DNA of 64,000 nucleotides from Nipponacmea schrenckii (Eukaryota; Mollusca; Gastropoda; Lottiidae), in NCBI GenBank assembly GCA_030562195.1, contig CM060203.1:12228208-12292207 (forward strand), written 5' to 3'. Position numbers and translations under genes: made by a program. A model generated the notes under the pieces. It was not told the origin of the DNA. It ran no database searches and saw only the letters and a list, made by a program, of their open reading frames with translations. Positions 1-13,200 of this stretch are shown here, piece after piece. How positions within the stretch are numbered: position 1 is the stretch's first letter; each line of letters begins with the position of its first letter.

Positions 1-3000
1 GTATTTGGTCTCTGATCTAAACGAGAGGGATTTGACACATAACGTATGCAACCATCTTAAACAAACATCATGAGATCTAATTAAATTATGTATAGGACTA
101 GTTATTCATAATGGGATGAATTGAAGGGAATAACGTGGGTTTTTTATGGTCTTTATATCATTCTATACAATAATATCATAATTTTGCGAACTAGCACAAA
201 TCAAATTTATCACCTGCAACATATGAAAATTTTCACACCATTTCATTTATCAACTGTCAAACTTGACAATCCTTATACTATTTTCATATCAACTTGTAAA
301 TAACACAAGCAGACATTGGTATGGTTTAATATGAGAGATTTATATTTTCATCTTTCAAATGTAAATACATGTATATGATTTATATTTGGTAAAAACACTG
401 AAAAAATGTTAAGATTATCATTAATATCTAGTTTAAAATGTGCAATGACACCTCTTAAAAGGTTTCTGGTTGTACATCTACAAATTGTGCAAGTATTTGA
501 ACAAAGTGCATTGTTTTGATTTCTTGAATAATGAAGTGAAACGTCTGAATGCAGTATCAATATAGTTTTATTGGTTATTTAATTTTTTATGCTCTGCACT
601 TTCGTTTACCTTTAGTTATTATTCAATCTTAAAATAATCTTGTTGTCAAATATATTTGAATCATCAAAATTGTTGTGAATATTAACACAAGGTGCTTAAT
701 GAAATGTAACTTATATGTTGTTTTAATAGCTGCAGCTTGTTTTTTTGTTTCTTGCTTTTCAAAAGACAAAAGTTGAATTTGGAAATCATGACCATTTACT
801 AAAAATGAAATGTAATACTTGCTCAGTTACATTAGACACTTTCAATATCTTTATTTTGGCCCTCGTGTATTATGATCTATTGTTTATTGTCGTTGTTTAT
901 TAAGTTACAAGTGGATTCAATATTTATTAAATTATGGTTTGTTATAAATAAATATTTTTTATGTATTATTTACAAATTTATCATACAAACTTTAAACGTT
1001 AAGTTTAGGAATGGGGTCAATCATTTCTGTTTCCGAATTGAATAGATACAGAGTCCGTCTTATGGCTAGTTTAGTTTAAGGGTGGGGTCGTCCACCGAGC
1101 CTATATGGTCCTATGGAGTTAATTTGCACTCGTAGGAGTGCAGACCAAAACTTTGACAAGCTGTCGTTAGAATACTATCTGAGATGCTGCAATTTGCACT
1201 CAATGTATCTCAAAATACTCTCTGCCATATTTCACATCAAAGTCGATTTTATCAAAAGTTTGATAAAAAGAAATTCTGACTGAAAAGATACAGGGGGAAG
1301 GTTTACCTAAAAGATCTCAAGGATCAAAACAAGCAGACTTTTAACTATTATGACGTACCTTATATTCCATGTACATGTATGTCAAGTAAATGTTCATTTA
1401 TTTTGTAAGTAGTTCCGATCAAGGTTCATTTACAAGTTTTGTGAAAACGCGAATGTATTAAACACAAATGTTCGCATAAGAATATTCCCAAACGATATGT
1501 AGGAGAAACTAAGAATAATTAAGTACTCGAGTTAATTCTCATAGGTCAGATATCATATTAAGAAAGACAAGCCTGTTTCATTTCAATCTTGACCATCTCT
1601 CCCAAACCCAAATTGAACGCATAAACATGAACTTGGCGGAAAATGAAACTACCATAGAATTGGGACATTGAATATAGGCAATATCTATAAGACTCAATAT
1701 TCACCATAATGCAGGCATAACACCCTTTTGTGTTCCGTTCAATACCACCTGTAATCGAGCAAGATATTCTCCAAATTCAGAAAACGAATGTTGCATATTA
1801 CAAAAATCACAACTTTAAATACAATCTTGATCATAGAAAACTAAGGCCTTCTATACTTCTAGCCATTTGGGCGAGTTATTATTCTTTCTAATATAAGATC
1901 CGAACAGAAGAAAAATGCCCATCAGATTCAAACTCTTAATCACATTTTCTCAATAACATATTTGTTCCACCTTTGACCTGAAGAATACCAATCCCCATAT
2001 CTGAAATCTAATACTGTCCGTGTCAGGACAGGCCAGATAATTAATTTTAACTTGGAGTTTTCCGTTTTTTATATTTTATTTCGTCATATTGGTTTTTTTT
2101 TTATTTATCATATTTTATGCATATACATGTATTGCATATATTGGGATAATGAAACTTGTCTCTCTGTGCACCTAGATATGAATGCGATTTATTTGTAGTC
2201 TGAAAGCTGTATTAATTAATCATATATAACCCCCCCTTTAATATTCAGACGAACGAGGCACGTGTAATATCATTATCATATAAATGGTTTAACGATCAAA
2301 CATGACCGAGGGTTCACGTACTTAACACCCTATTGCCAGTGATGTAATCACGAGGGTACATGCCACCAGGAAAACCAACATGCCTTCTAAAAGGCAAAGA
2401 TCATTTATGAAATTCGTAAAAGACATCCATGAGTAAGTCGCTTGAGTTGAGACTTTGTCGCCCGTGTGCCAACCACCAGAAACTTTATAAGCACTCATAG
2501 GCGAAAATAATATCTTATTATATACCATTTTTAATTATTAGCGAATTTCTATGGCATGCCCATACAACTTTTAAAGCTACACCCCCCACACTGTAAATTC
2601 TCTGGCTTAATAGACAGAGTGTTTTCTCTCACTCAAATAATAACCTGAGTTAAATTTATGTGATCAACACAACTGGTTAAAATGAGTTCACATTCAGTCA
2701 ACTATACCTTGTTTTGTTACGTTTTAGATTTTGAAGTAATAGGATGCTATGTACAATGTCTTGGAATTACGTATTTTAATTGTGTGTTATAGGCTTCAGT
2801 GTCAAAACCTCCAATGGGATAAGGTGTCGTGCCACGCTCAGAGCCGTCCACAGTTCCAGTATAATCTTAGCGTTCTAACATCTCAAAAGTGCTGTTTTGA
2901 TATTGCTTAATATGCTTTCGAAACCAAAGTACTTTTTTCAAAACAACTGACAAAAAATGGAAAAATATTTTATTATTCAATAAACCAACAATCACAACCA

Positions 3001-3734
3001 ATTAAAAAAAAAAGTAGAACAAAACGAGAGAAAAAATTGTGTGTTTTGTAACTAGGTAACAAACAATGGCGCAAAATTTTAAATTGATCTTGACTGTTAC
3101 AATAAAAAAATGTTAAAGGTAGATCTTCAAAGAACTTTCTACCAGAAACCGTTTCTTTCGAACTCGTTCCATTGTTTTCTACATAATAGTGCGCGCTCTA
3201 GAGTAAACAGGAAAACGCGTTTTCTCATTAGGATGTCCAAATACGTCATGTATATTTCTTATATTATTTAGGCTGAAAGCTATGGGCCCTGTTTTGAACT
3301 TTGTGATTTCTTAGAGTGCTTCTATTAACATGTTAAATAAAATGTGAAAAAGATCTTAAAGGAACGAACGTATGAAATGGAGTTTAAATTGTGTCAATGG
3401 GAATTGCACTTGTAATTTGAGGACACTATTCTTAATAATAAAACAGTCATTAACATTCTTAGCCTATATCAAATTTTTGTTCATTGATTAAAAAGTGAAG
3501 GACCGCATAAATTATGTGTTCCAAAGCCTTCCATCCCGAACAATTCTAAACATTCTTTTGCAAAAAAAAAAAGACTGTTATTGTGTGGATTTTGAATCAT
3601 TCCAGGATGTACATATATATATTGAACTATATCTTTAAGCCAGACATAGGCCTATAATACATCGCGAAGATGCCGATCATCAACAGTACCGTACTAATTT
3701 AATTTCAAAAGTAGTGCATTCCATAATGTAAAGT
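1..3734. other. Left end of window, nothing recognised
   Basis: AT-rich sequence with several homopolymer runs. The ORFs of 60-75 residues on either strand have no domain, splice context or codon signature. No repeat or RNA gene was supported. Confidence 0.45.
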
Positions 3735-3878
3735 AGTGTACAAACTACAACATGTCTTCAACATTTTTCCAGCATTTAAGATTCCAATACCAATGTTGGA
3801 AAAATGTTGTCAGCGTGAACAGTGTTGTTGCTTGTTGGAAAAAAGTTGGAAAGCTGGAAATGTTGTAGTGTGTACACT
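3735..3878. mobile_element. MITE-like element with inverted ends
   Basis: The left end reads AGTGTACAAACTACAACAT and the right end, on the opposite strand, AGTGTACACACTACAACAT: 18 of 19 match. The interior has further inverted TTCCAACATTTTTCCAGC-type words. No clear target duplication was found, and no transposase is encoded. Confidence 0.55.
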
Positions 3879-4211
3879 CCTTTATGCACCATATCTTTGG
3901 TTCAGCTCAGTAGCAACTCTATACGAACGAGAAATGAAACTTATAACCAATTGTTAAATGCAAAAAATAGATTTTCATCGAAACTATTACTTAAACTGCA
4001 TTAGTTAATCACCGCCTGCTTTTCACTTCATGTAGGTTATGTCCTTGGTGTACTGGATGGAGGAGTGTTCAATATTAGGCTCTAAGGGAATTATGAATAT
4101 GACGTGCACGACATTTTGAACGGAACAAACAATAGTATAAAATTCAAAATGAGTCAATGACAATATTAATGATAATAGTAAAAAAAAAAAAAAAAAAAAA
4201 CTAAATTGAGC

Positions 4212-7200
4212 TCAGTGCACAAACACACATTTTCGATGACGCCGTCCTTTTGGTATGCCCAATTCTCGTTGTCTGGCCAGAAATTCTTCTTCATCGTAAG
4301 GTATGGTTACTTCAACACGTGGAATGTCGTCTGCACTGACTGGTCGTCTTAAACTTGGCGGGGAGTTCACAGGAGACATAACTCCAGGAAGAGCTGGACT
4401 TGACACACAGCGCGCAATAACGGCGAATGGATTATTGGGTTCTCCCACTACAAGATTAAGTCCCATTGTTTCATTATTACACGGCAACATCTTTTTGATT
4501 TTTTTCCGTAATGACTGTCTTTTATGCGATTGTCTTTGCTGGGGGGAGGTATACCCATCCGAGGCTAAATCGGGAACACTTGAGCAACGTTCGTTTCCTT
4601 GACATAGTTTATTACGCTGGATAAATCTTTTGGTATTGGAAAATTTAGCGATTGCCTCAGAACAGTCTTTTCGCCCACAATAAAGTGCCCACTCTTCCGC
4701 ACATAACTTTCTACCATAGTCTCGAAGTTTCGGGTCTGCACCTGAAAAAGGACGGATCAGGATGTTTGTAAAAGGTGTTGATGGCTTGAAATTTTAATAG
4801 ATAATATAACTAAACTATTACAACAAAATGTGCTAAATATGTGATATTTATAAATGTTGCTAATGTTCTGAGTTAATTTAATTTAATGTTCTGAGTTAAT
4901 TTACTTGCTCGACATAAAACCAAAGTTTTAATAAAGTGCGTAAAAGCAATTTAACTAAATACGTCCAATACTCTTCTAGTCATAATATTGAAAATGCTTT
5001 CAAATACGTCTGAGTAAAAACAATTTACTCAAATACGTCCCTTTTTGTTTTCAGTATAATTACGTATTTCGACTTTGGCGAAAACGTATTGTAATCGTTC
5101 GGATTTTTTTTTTTTTTTTTTTTTTTTTTGCGATTCTTGGATGAGTTTGCAGACAAACTGGTAAAAGGTACAGAAATTCTAAATCTACAGTTGATCTTAG
5201 AATGATTTCTATTATCAAATAAAACAAAACCGGAATTTCTATCTCTGACCGGAAGTGAGAACCGGAAGTTGAGGTTTTTTTGCTTTAGCAAGTTTATTTT
5301 CACTTCGATTTTGACCGGATTTTCAGATTTGAAAACTTCAATGTATTTGTCAACTAACAATTATAGGTTTTATGCAATTAGGTTAAATATTTTACCCACG
5401 ATTTGCAATTCAATATTCAAGGGTCATCAGCAAAAATTTCAGACCGTGATTTCTCGTTTAATATAAATGGTAAAATTTGAAACTTTACCAGTTGATAGGC
5501 GATATGATTATAATTTTTGAAAAAATGTGAAAAAAAAAATTCCACTTCCGGTTTAGCCTCAAATGACGTAATTACGTAACTTCCGGTCTATAACTGCTAG
5601 TATTAGGAATGTTGTCGCTGACGTCCATGTTAAATCAATTTAATCAAATACGTTTATTGCCATTCTCTGAAAAATATATCATTATCGTCTTTCAATTTAC
5701 ATTAATTCAAAAATTCATTTACAATCTAGCTGTAATGTCGAAATGCTTTTAAATATATCCGTGCTGTGATTTTTCTGTCAGTTACTTCCATGTTTAAATA
5801 ACTTGATTTAATACGTCCAATATCACACTCGTTATAACATTGCAATGATTTTGATAACGCAATCATAATATTGTGCACATATTCGATTTCAACCATGCTA
5901 TTATTTACAAATGCTTTATAATATGTTCGCCCTATGATTTTAAAATAGTTCAATTATTTCCGCGTTATAATTGGACAAAAATATACAACCTGTGCTTATT
6001 TTTATCACTGATTTTGTTTTGTTTTGTATAGCACGATAAGGCAGTACATTACTATATAACATTATTTCTAGAGTCAAAAGTCAAAGATTGTAGAAATTGA
6101 TTAGACATAGTTTTGTCGACGGTCCTTAGTTGCAAATTAATGAAGGAAGTTTTTGAATTATAATTCCATGTACAATTATTTCCTTGGAGCAATTATAGAG
6201 CCACTACCGCCATATTGGAAATGTCTTTGAAATCTTTGAAAGAAATATAATGAATAAACCAGTGGTTCGAGATCTATAAGCGGATGTTAAATTAAAGTCT
6301 ATTGTGGAAGTCATTAATCCAATAAAGAAGATTCTAGAATTTAATGGTTTCTCTCCCTTTCTTCTTCCCCAATCCTATTAACTGTTGTCATTTTACCATC
6401 TTTTCATTCCCTTTTAACTCCGACATAAAATACCCACTGATTCTCAATGTCAATAATTGTAACCTAATGCATATAATTCGATTTTATTGCTCCCGTGCCT
6501 TGTTTTTCTTGTACTTTGTACAATCGACATTTTGTAAGCATCTTCATTAAAATGTAGTAGTGTTAGATTCGCTTTCATTAACAACAATGTTATTTGAAGT
6601 AAAGTAAAACTGTCTTTCTTACAGACGTTAATCCAAAACAGAGTTGCTGCAGCTGTTAAGCAAGAACGGAGAGTTGACAGACATTATTAGACCATAGTTG
6701 CTGACAGAAGTAAAGCAATAACAGTGTTACTTATAGAAGAAAAGAAATAACTATATACATAGTACGTAAAGCAATAACAGTGTTACTTACAGAAGTAAAG
6801 CAATTACTATATACATAGTACGTAAAGAAAGAACAGCGTTACTTATAGAAGTAAAGCAATTACTATATACATAGTACGTAAAACAATAACAGTGTTACTT
6901 ATAGAAGAAAAGAAATAACTATATACATAGTACGTAAAGCAATAACAGTGTTACTTACAGAAGTAAAGCAATTACTATATACATAGTACGTAAAGCAAGA
7001 ACAATGTTACTTATAGAAGTAAAGCAATTACTATATACATACTACGTAAAGCAAGGACAGTATTACTTATAGAAGAAAAGCAATAACTATATACATAGTA
7101 CGTAAAGCAAAAACAGTGTTACTTATACAAGTAAAGCAATTACTATATACATAGTACGTAAAGCAAGAACAGTTTTACTTATAGAAGTAAAACAATTACT

Positions 7201-10200
7201 ATATACATAGTACGTAAAGCAAGAACAGTGTTACTTATAGAAGTAAAGCAATTACTATATACATAGTACGTAAAGCAAGAACAGCGTTACTTATAGAAGT
7301 AAAGCAATTACTATATACATAGTACGTAAAGCAAGAACAGTGTTACTTATAGAAGTAAAGCAATTACTATATACATAGTACGTAAAGCAAGAACAGCGTT
7401 ACTTATAGAAGTAAAGCAATTACTATATACATAGTACGTAAAGCAAGAACAGTGTTACTTATAGAAGTAAAGCAATTACTATATACATAGTACGTAAAGC
7501 AAGAACAGTGTTACCTATAGAAGTAAAACAATAACTATATACATAGTACGTAAAGCAAGAACAGTGTTACTTATAGAAGTAAAGCAATAACTATATACAT
7601 AGTACGTAAAGCAAGAACAGTGTTACTTATAGAAGTAAAGCAATAACTATATACATAGTATGTAAAGCAATAACAGTGTTACTTATAGAAGTAAAGCAAT
7701 TACTAAGTACATAATACGTAAAGCAAGAACAGTGTTACCTATAGAAGTAAAACAATAACTATATACATATTACGTAAAGCAAGAACAGTGTTACTTATAG
7801 AAGTAAAGCAATAACTATATACATAGTATTTAAAGCAATAACAGTGTTACTTATAGAAGTAAAGCAATTACTATTTACATAGTACGTAAAGCAAGAACGG
7901 TTTTAGTTGAAAGAGTGAAATAAGTACAGTACTACGCAGTGGTGCAGTGGTATAGAAAGTGGAAAAAGGGATACACGCAAATATACAGATGTTTAGAAAA
8001 CTGAAGACATTTCTCAAACCTTCTTTTCTACTTACCAGCATAAAGCAACAGTCTGGAGCAATCCGTACGACCTTGTATTGCAGCTTTCATAAGAGCTGTG
8101 AACCCTAGTTTGTTGCACTGGTCAATTCTGATTCCTTTATACTCCTGTAGTAATAGCCGCACCACATCAGTGTGACCTGTAAGACAACACATTTCATGTT
8201 CTAAAGCAGAAAAGTCAAGTTTATTTCACTGAACATCGTGCGAGATATTTCGGATGACGTTAAATTTGCAAAATTTACAGAGCAATGACAAAACAGGAAA
8301 TGCTTTAAATGCCCCATTTTCGAAACTGAGTTAGTGAATGGAACCCCTTGGCCTCTTTGACTACATGAGAAAGACTTAAAGTAGAAATAGACGAGGTGTT
8401 TAGGATGCGATGACATGAATGTTGAAGAACGATGTTGTATTTCTAAAATATTTATTCAATATGATCGATGACAACATGCATCGAGTCGTTCGGATAATCG
8501 TTTACGAACACTACGTCCTGTAGTCGATGCTTCGTCTATTCGCGGTTCAGACGTAATCCGGTGCACCTTTTACTACTTACCGGCTTGTGCAGCGAAGATA
8601 AGCGGGGTATTCCCTTCTTTATCTGGTATGTTAATATCTATCTCAGGGGCATCAGATAAAATATCTATAGCTTGAAACAAACCTATCGCACAAATGTGAC
8701 TCATGCCCGTCTGAAATATAAAAAATATGAATATTTCAATTAAGCCTCATAAAGATAAAGTTATGGGATACTTTCACCATTTGCTTTATCAATCGTATGT
8801 TCGTCTTAGGAACGAGCTTTCTTTTTCCAAGCTAATTAGTTATCGTTGTTTTTCTTTAATAGGATATGTAGCTATAAAAAAAAAACAATACATAAAAAAC
8901 AAACATATATTGAAGGGATTTTGGTATTTTCGTTTGTTCTAATATTTCTGGATATTTATATATATTTTTAAGACCTAAATCGACCCCTGAAAATGGCGCA
9001 AATGAAATAATCATCTTCCAAATATTCCAAATAAATATTTATAATGAACAATCGTCTTTATTTACACCTGAGATGCACCATTGTAGCTTTCTTTCTATTA
9101 GAATCGCGACCGAATGCTTGTGTTATGAAAGGAAATATGTCTATAATTCTGGAAGTTCGGGAAGTTCTGAAACCAAATCATTGTTAAGAATTGTGACTCT
9201 TGATTTGTATTCAAGGCGAGGTGAAAAAATGAGAGCAGACGGTGAAGGTATGACACAGATGTTATATCGAATGATATAAAAGGAATCAACAGAGATTTAC
9301 TGTTATAAGTCATACAATTTCTTCAATTAATTAGATACCATTTAAATGACAAGCTCAGCAGTTTACCTTTTTTCTCATGCTGACAACTGACGTAAACTTA
9401 TTAATATACATGTCATCTAATAAAACGGGCATAAACCTTTCAGACTAATCAATCTAAACTAGTATGACATTCACCTGTTAAATCAATTATTCTCATCACA
9501 GGGAGTTCATCTTTTCAAAGCTAGAAAACTGCAATATTACCATTTTATCACATTACACATGTACATATTGTTGTCTCTGAAGTCTAGAACAGTCATAAGT
9601 TATTCCCCCTTAGTACTCTTCTGTTTAAAGAGAGAATTAATTTTGATCTGTTGTTTTTTCAAAGCATTCAATAGTATTCACCACTCAAAAACTCCTCTAA
9701 ACTTCCAGGTTTAGCCCAACAAGAGCAGTGGTAAGTTTTTAAGCCCTACCCATGATATAAAAATCATTAATCCTTGTTCTCATCATATGTTGATGTTTTC
9801 TTTGAAAAGCCTTCTCATATTGTAAACAAGGAACTGATATATCCCTTCAACTACTAGCATTCAAATCACAAGGAGAAACATATATATAACTACAATAACT
9901 AGTATTCAAATCAAAAGGAGAAACTGATATCTACCTACAACAAATAGTATTTAAATCACAAGGAGAAACTGATATCTACCTACAACAAATAGTATTTAAA
10001 TCACAAGGAGAAACTGATATCTACCTACAATAACTAGTATTTAAATCACAAGGAGAAACTGATATATACCTACAATAACTAGTATTCAAATCACAAGGAG
10101 AAACTGATATATACCTACAATAACTAGTATTTATATCACAAGGAGAAACTGATATCTACCTACAACACATAGTATTTAAATCACAAGGAGAAACTGATAT

Positions 10201-13200
10201 ATACCTACAATAACTAGTATTTAAATCACAAGGAGAAACTGATATATACCTTCAACAACTAGTATTTAAATCACAAGGAGAAACTGATATCTACCTACAA
10301 CAAATAGTATTTAAATCACAAGGAGAAACTGATATATACCTTCAATAACTAGTATTTAAATCACAAGGAGAAACTGATATATACCTTCAACAAGTAGCCT
10401 AATATTTAAATCACAAGGAGAAACTGATATATATCTACAATAACTAGTATTTATATCACAATCTACCTACAACACATAGTATTTAAATCACAAGGAGAAA
10501 CTGATATATACCTACAATAACTAGTATTTAAATCACAAGGAGAAACTGATATATACCTACAACAACTAGTATTTAAAACACAAGGAGAAACTGATATATA
10601 CCTACAATAACTAGTATTTAAATCACAAGGAGAAACTGATATATACCTTCAACTACTAGTATTCAAATCACAAGGAGAAACTGATATATACCTACAATAA
10701 CTAGTATTTAAATCACAAGGAGAAACTGATATATACCTACAATAACTAGTATTTATATCACAAGGAGAAACTGATATATACCTACAACAACTAGTATTTA
10801 AATCACAAGGAGAAACTGATATATACCTTCAACTACTAGTATTCAAATCACAAGGAGAAACTGATATATACCTTCAATAACTAGTATTTATATCACAATC
10901 TACCTACAACACATAGTATTTAAAACACAAGGAGAAACTGATATCTACCTACAATAACTAGTATTTAAATCACAAGGAGAAACTGATATCTACCTACAAC
11001 AAATAGTATTTAAATCACAAGGAGAAACTGATATCTACCTACAACAAATAGTATTTAAATCACAAGGAGAAACTGATATATACCTTCATCTACTAGTATT
11101 CAAATCGCAAGGAGAAACTGATATATACCTTCAACAAGTAGCCTAATATTTAAATCACAAGGAGAAACTGATATATATCTACAATAACTAGTATTTATAT
11201 CACAATCTACCTACAACACATAGTATTTAAATCACAAGGAGAAACTGATATATACCTACAATAACTAGTATTTAAATCACAAGGAGAAACTGATATATAC
11301 CTACAACAACTAGTATTTAAATCACAAGGAGAAACTGATATATACCTACAATAACTAGTATTTAAATCACAAGGAGAAACTGATATATACCTACAATAAC
11401 TAGTATTTAAATCACAAGGAGAAACTGATATATACCTACAATAACTAGTATTTAAATCACAAGGAGAAACTGATATATATCTACAATAACTAGTATTTAT
11501 ATCACAAGGAGAAACTGATATATACCTACAATAATAGTATTTAAATCACAAGGAGAAACTGATATATATCTACAATAACTAGTATTTATATCACAAGGAG
11601 AAACTGATATATACCTACAATAACTAGTATTTAAATCACAAGGAGAAACTGATATATACCTACAATAACTAGTATTTAAATCACAAGGAGAAACTGATAT
11701 ATACCTTCAACTACTAGTATTCAAATCACAAGGAGAAACTGATATATACCTTCAATAACTAGTATTCAAATCACAAGGAGAAACTGATATATACCTACAA
11801 TAACTAGTATTCAAATCACAAGGAGAAACTGATATATACCTACAATAACTAGTATTTATATCACAAGGAGAAACTGATATATACCTACAATAACTAGTAT
11901 TTAAATCACAAGGAGAAACTGATATATACCTCATCTAGTATTCAAATCACAAGAGAAGCTGATATATACCTCAATACTAGTATTCAAATCACAAGGAGAA
12001 ACTGATATTACCTCAATAACTAGTATTTAAATCACAAGGAGAAACTGATATATACCTTCAACAACTAGTATTAAATCACAAGGAGAAACTGATATATACC
12101 TTCAACAACTAGTATTTAAACACAAGGAGAAACTGATATCTACTACAATAACTAGTATTTAATCACAAGGAGAAACTGATATCTACCTACAAAATAGTAT
12201 TTAAATCACAAGGAGAAACTGATATATACCGTTCAACAACTATATTTAAATCACAAATCGAGAAACTATATCTACCTACAATAACTAGTATTTAAAATCA
12301 CAAGGAGAAACTGATATATACCTTCAATAACTAGTATTTAAATCACAAGGAGAAACTGAATATACCTTCAACAACTAGTATTTAAATCACAAGGAGAAAC
12401 TGATATATACCTTCAACAACTAGTATTTAAATCACAAGGAGAAACTGATATCTACCTACAATAACTAGTATTTAAATCACAAGGAGAAACTGATATCACC
12501 TTCAATCAACTAGTATTTATATCACAAGGAGAAACTGATATATACCTCAAAACTAGTATTTAAATCACAAGAGAAACATATATACCTTCAAAACTAGTAT
12601 TCAAATCACAGGAGAAACTGATATATACCTTCAATAACTAGTATTTATATCACAAGGAGAAACTGATATATACTCAACAACTAGTATTCAAATCACAAGG
12701 AGAAACTGATATATACCTTCAATAACTAGTATTTAAATCACAAGGAGAAACTGATATCTACCTACAATAACTAGTATTTAAATCACAAGGAGAAACTGAT
12801 ATTACCTTACAACTAGTATTTAACACAAGGAGAAACTGATATCTACCTACAATAACTAGTATTTAAATCACAAGGAGAAACTGATATCTACCTACAACAA
12901 ATAGTATTTAAATCACAAGGAGAAACTGATATATACTTTCATATAACTAGTATTAAATCGCAAGAGAAACTGATATTACCTCAACAATAGCAATATTAAA
13001 TCACAAGGAGAAACTGATATATACTACAATAACTAGTATTTAATCACAATCTACCTACAAAATAGTATTTAAATCACAAGGAGAAACTGATATACTATCT
13101 ACAACAACTAGTATTTACACAAGGAGAAACTGATATAAACCTACAATAACTAGTATTTAAATCACAAGGAGAAACTGAAATATACCTATCAACAACTAGT

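Noticed and set aside
4303..4602. Plus-strand 99-residue ORF
   Set aside because: It is the antisense shadow of the last exon of the minus-strand ankyrin gene.
5025..5360. Minus-strand 111-residue ORF with a poly-Lys run
   Set aside because: The Lys run is the T tract at 5107-5129 read in reverse; the rest has no family signature and lies in an intron.
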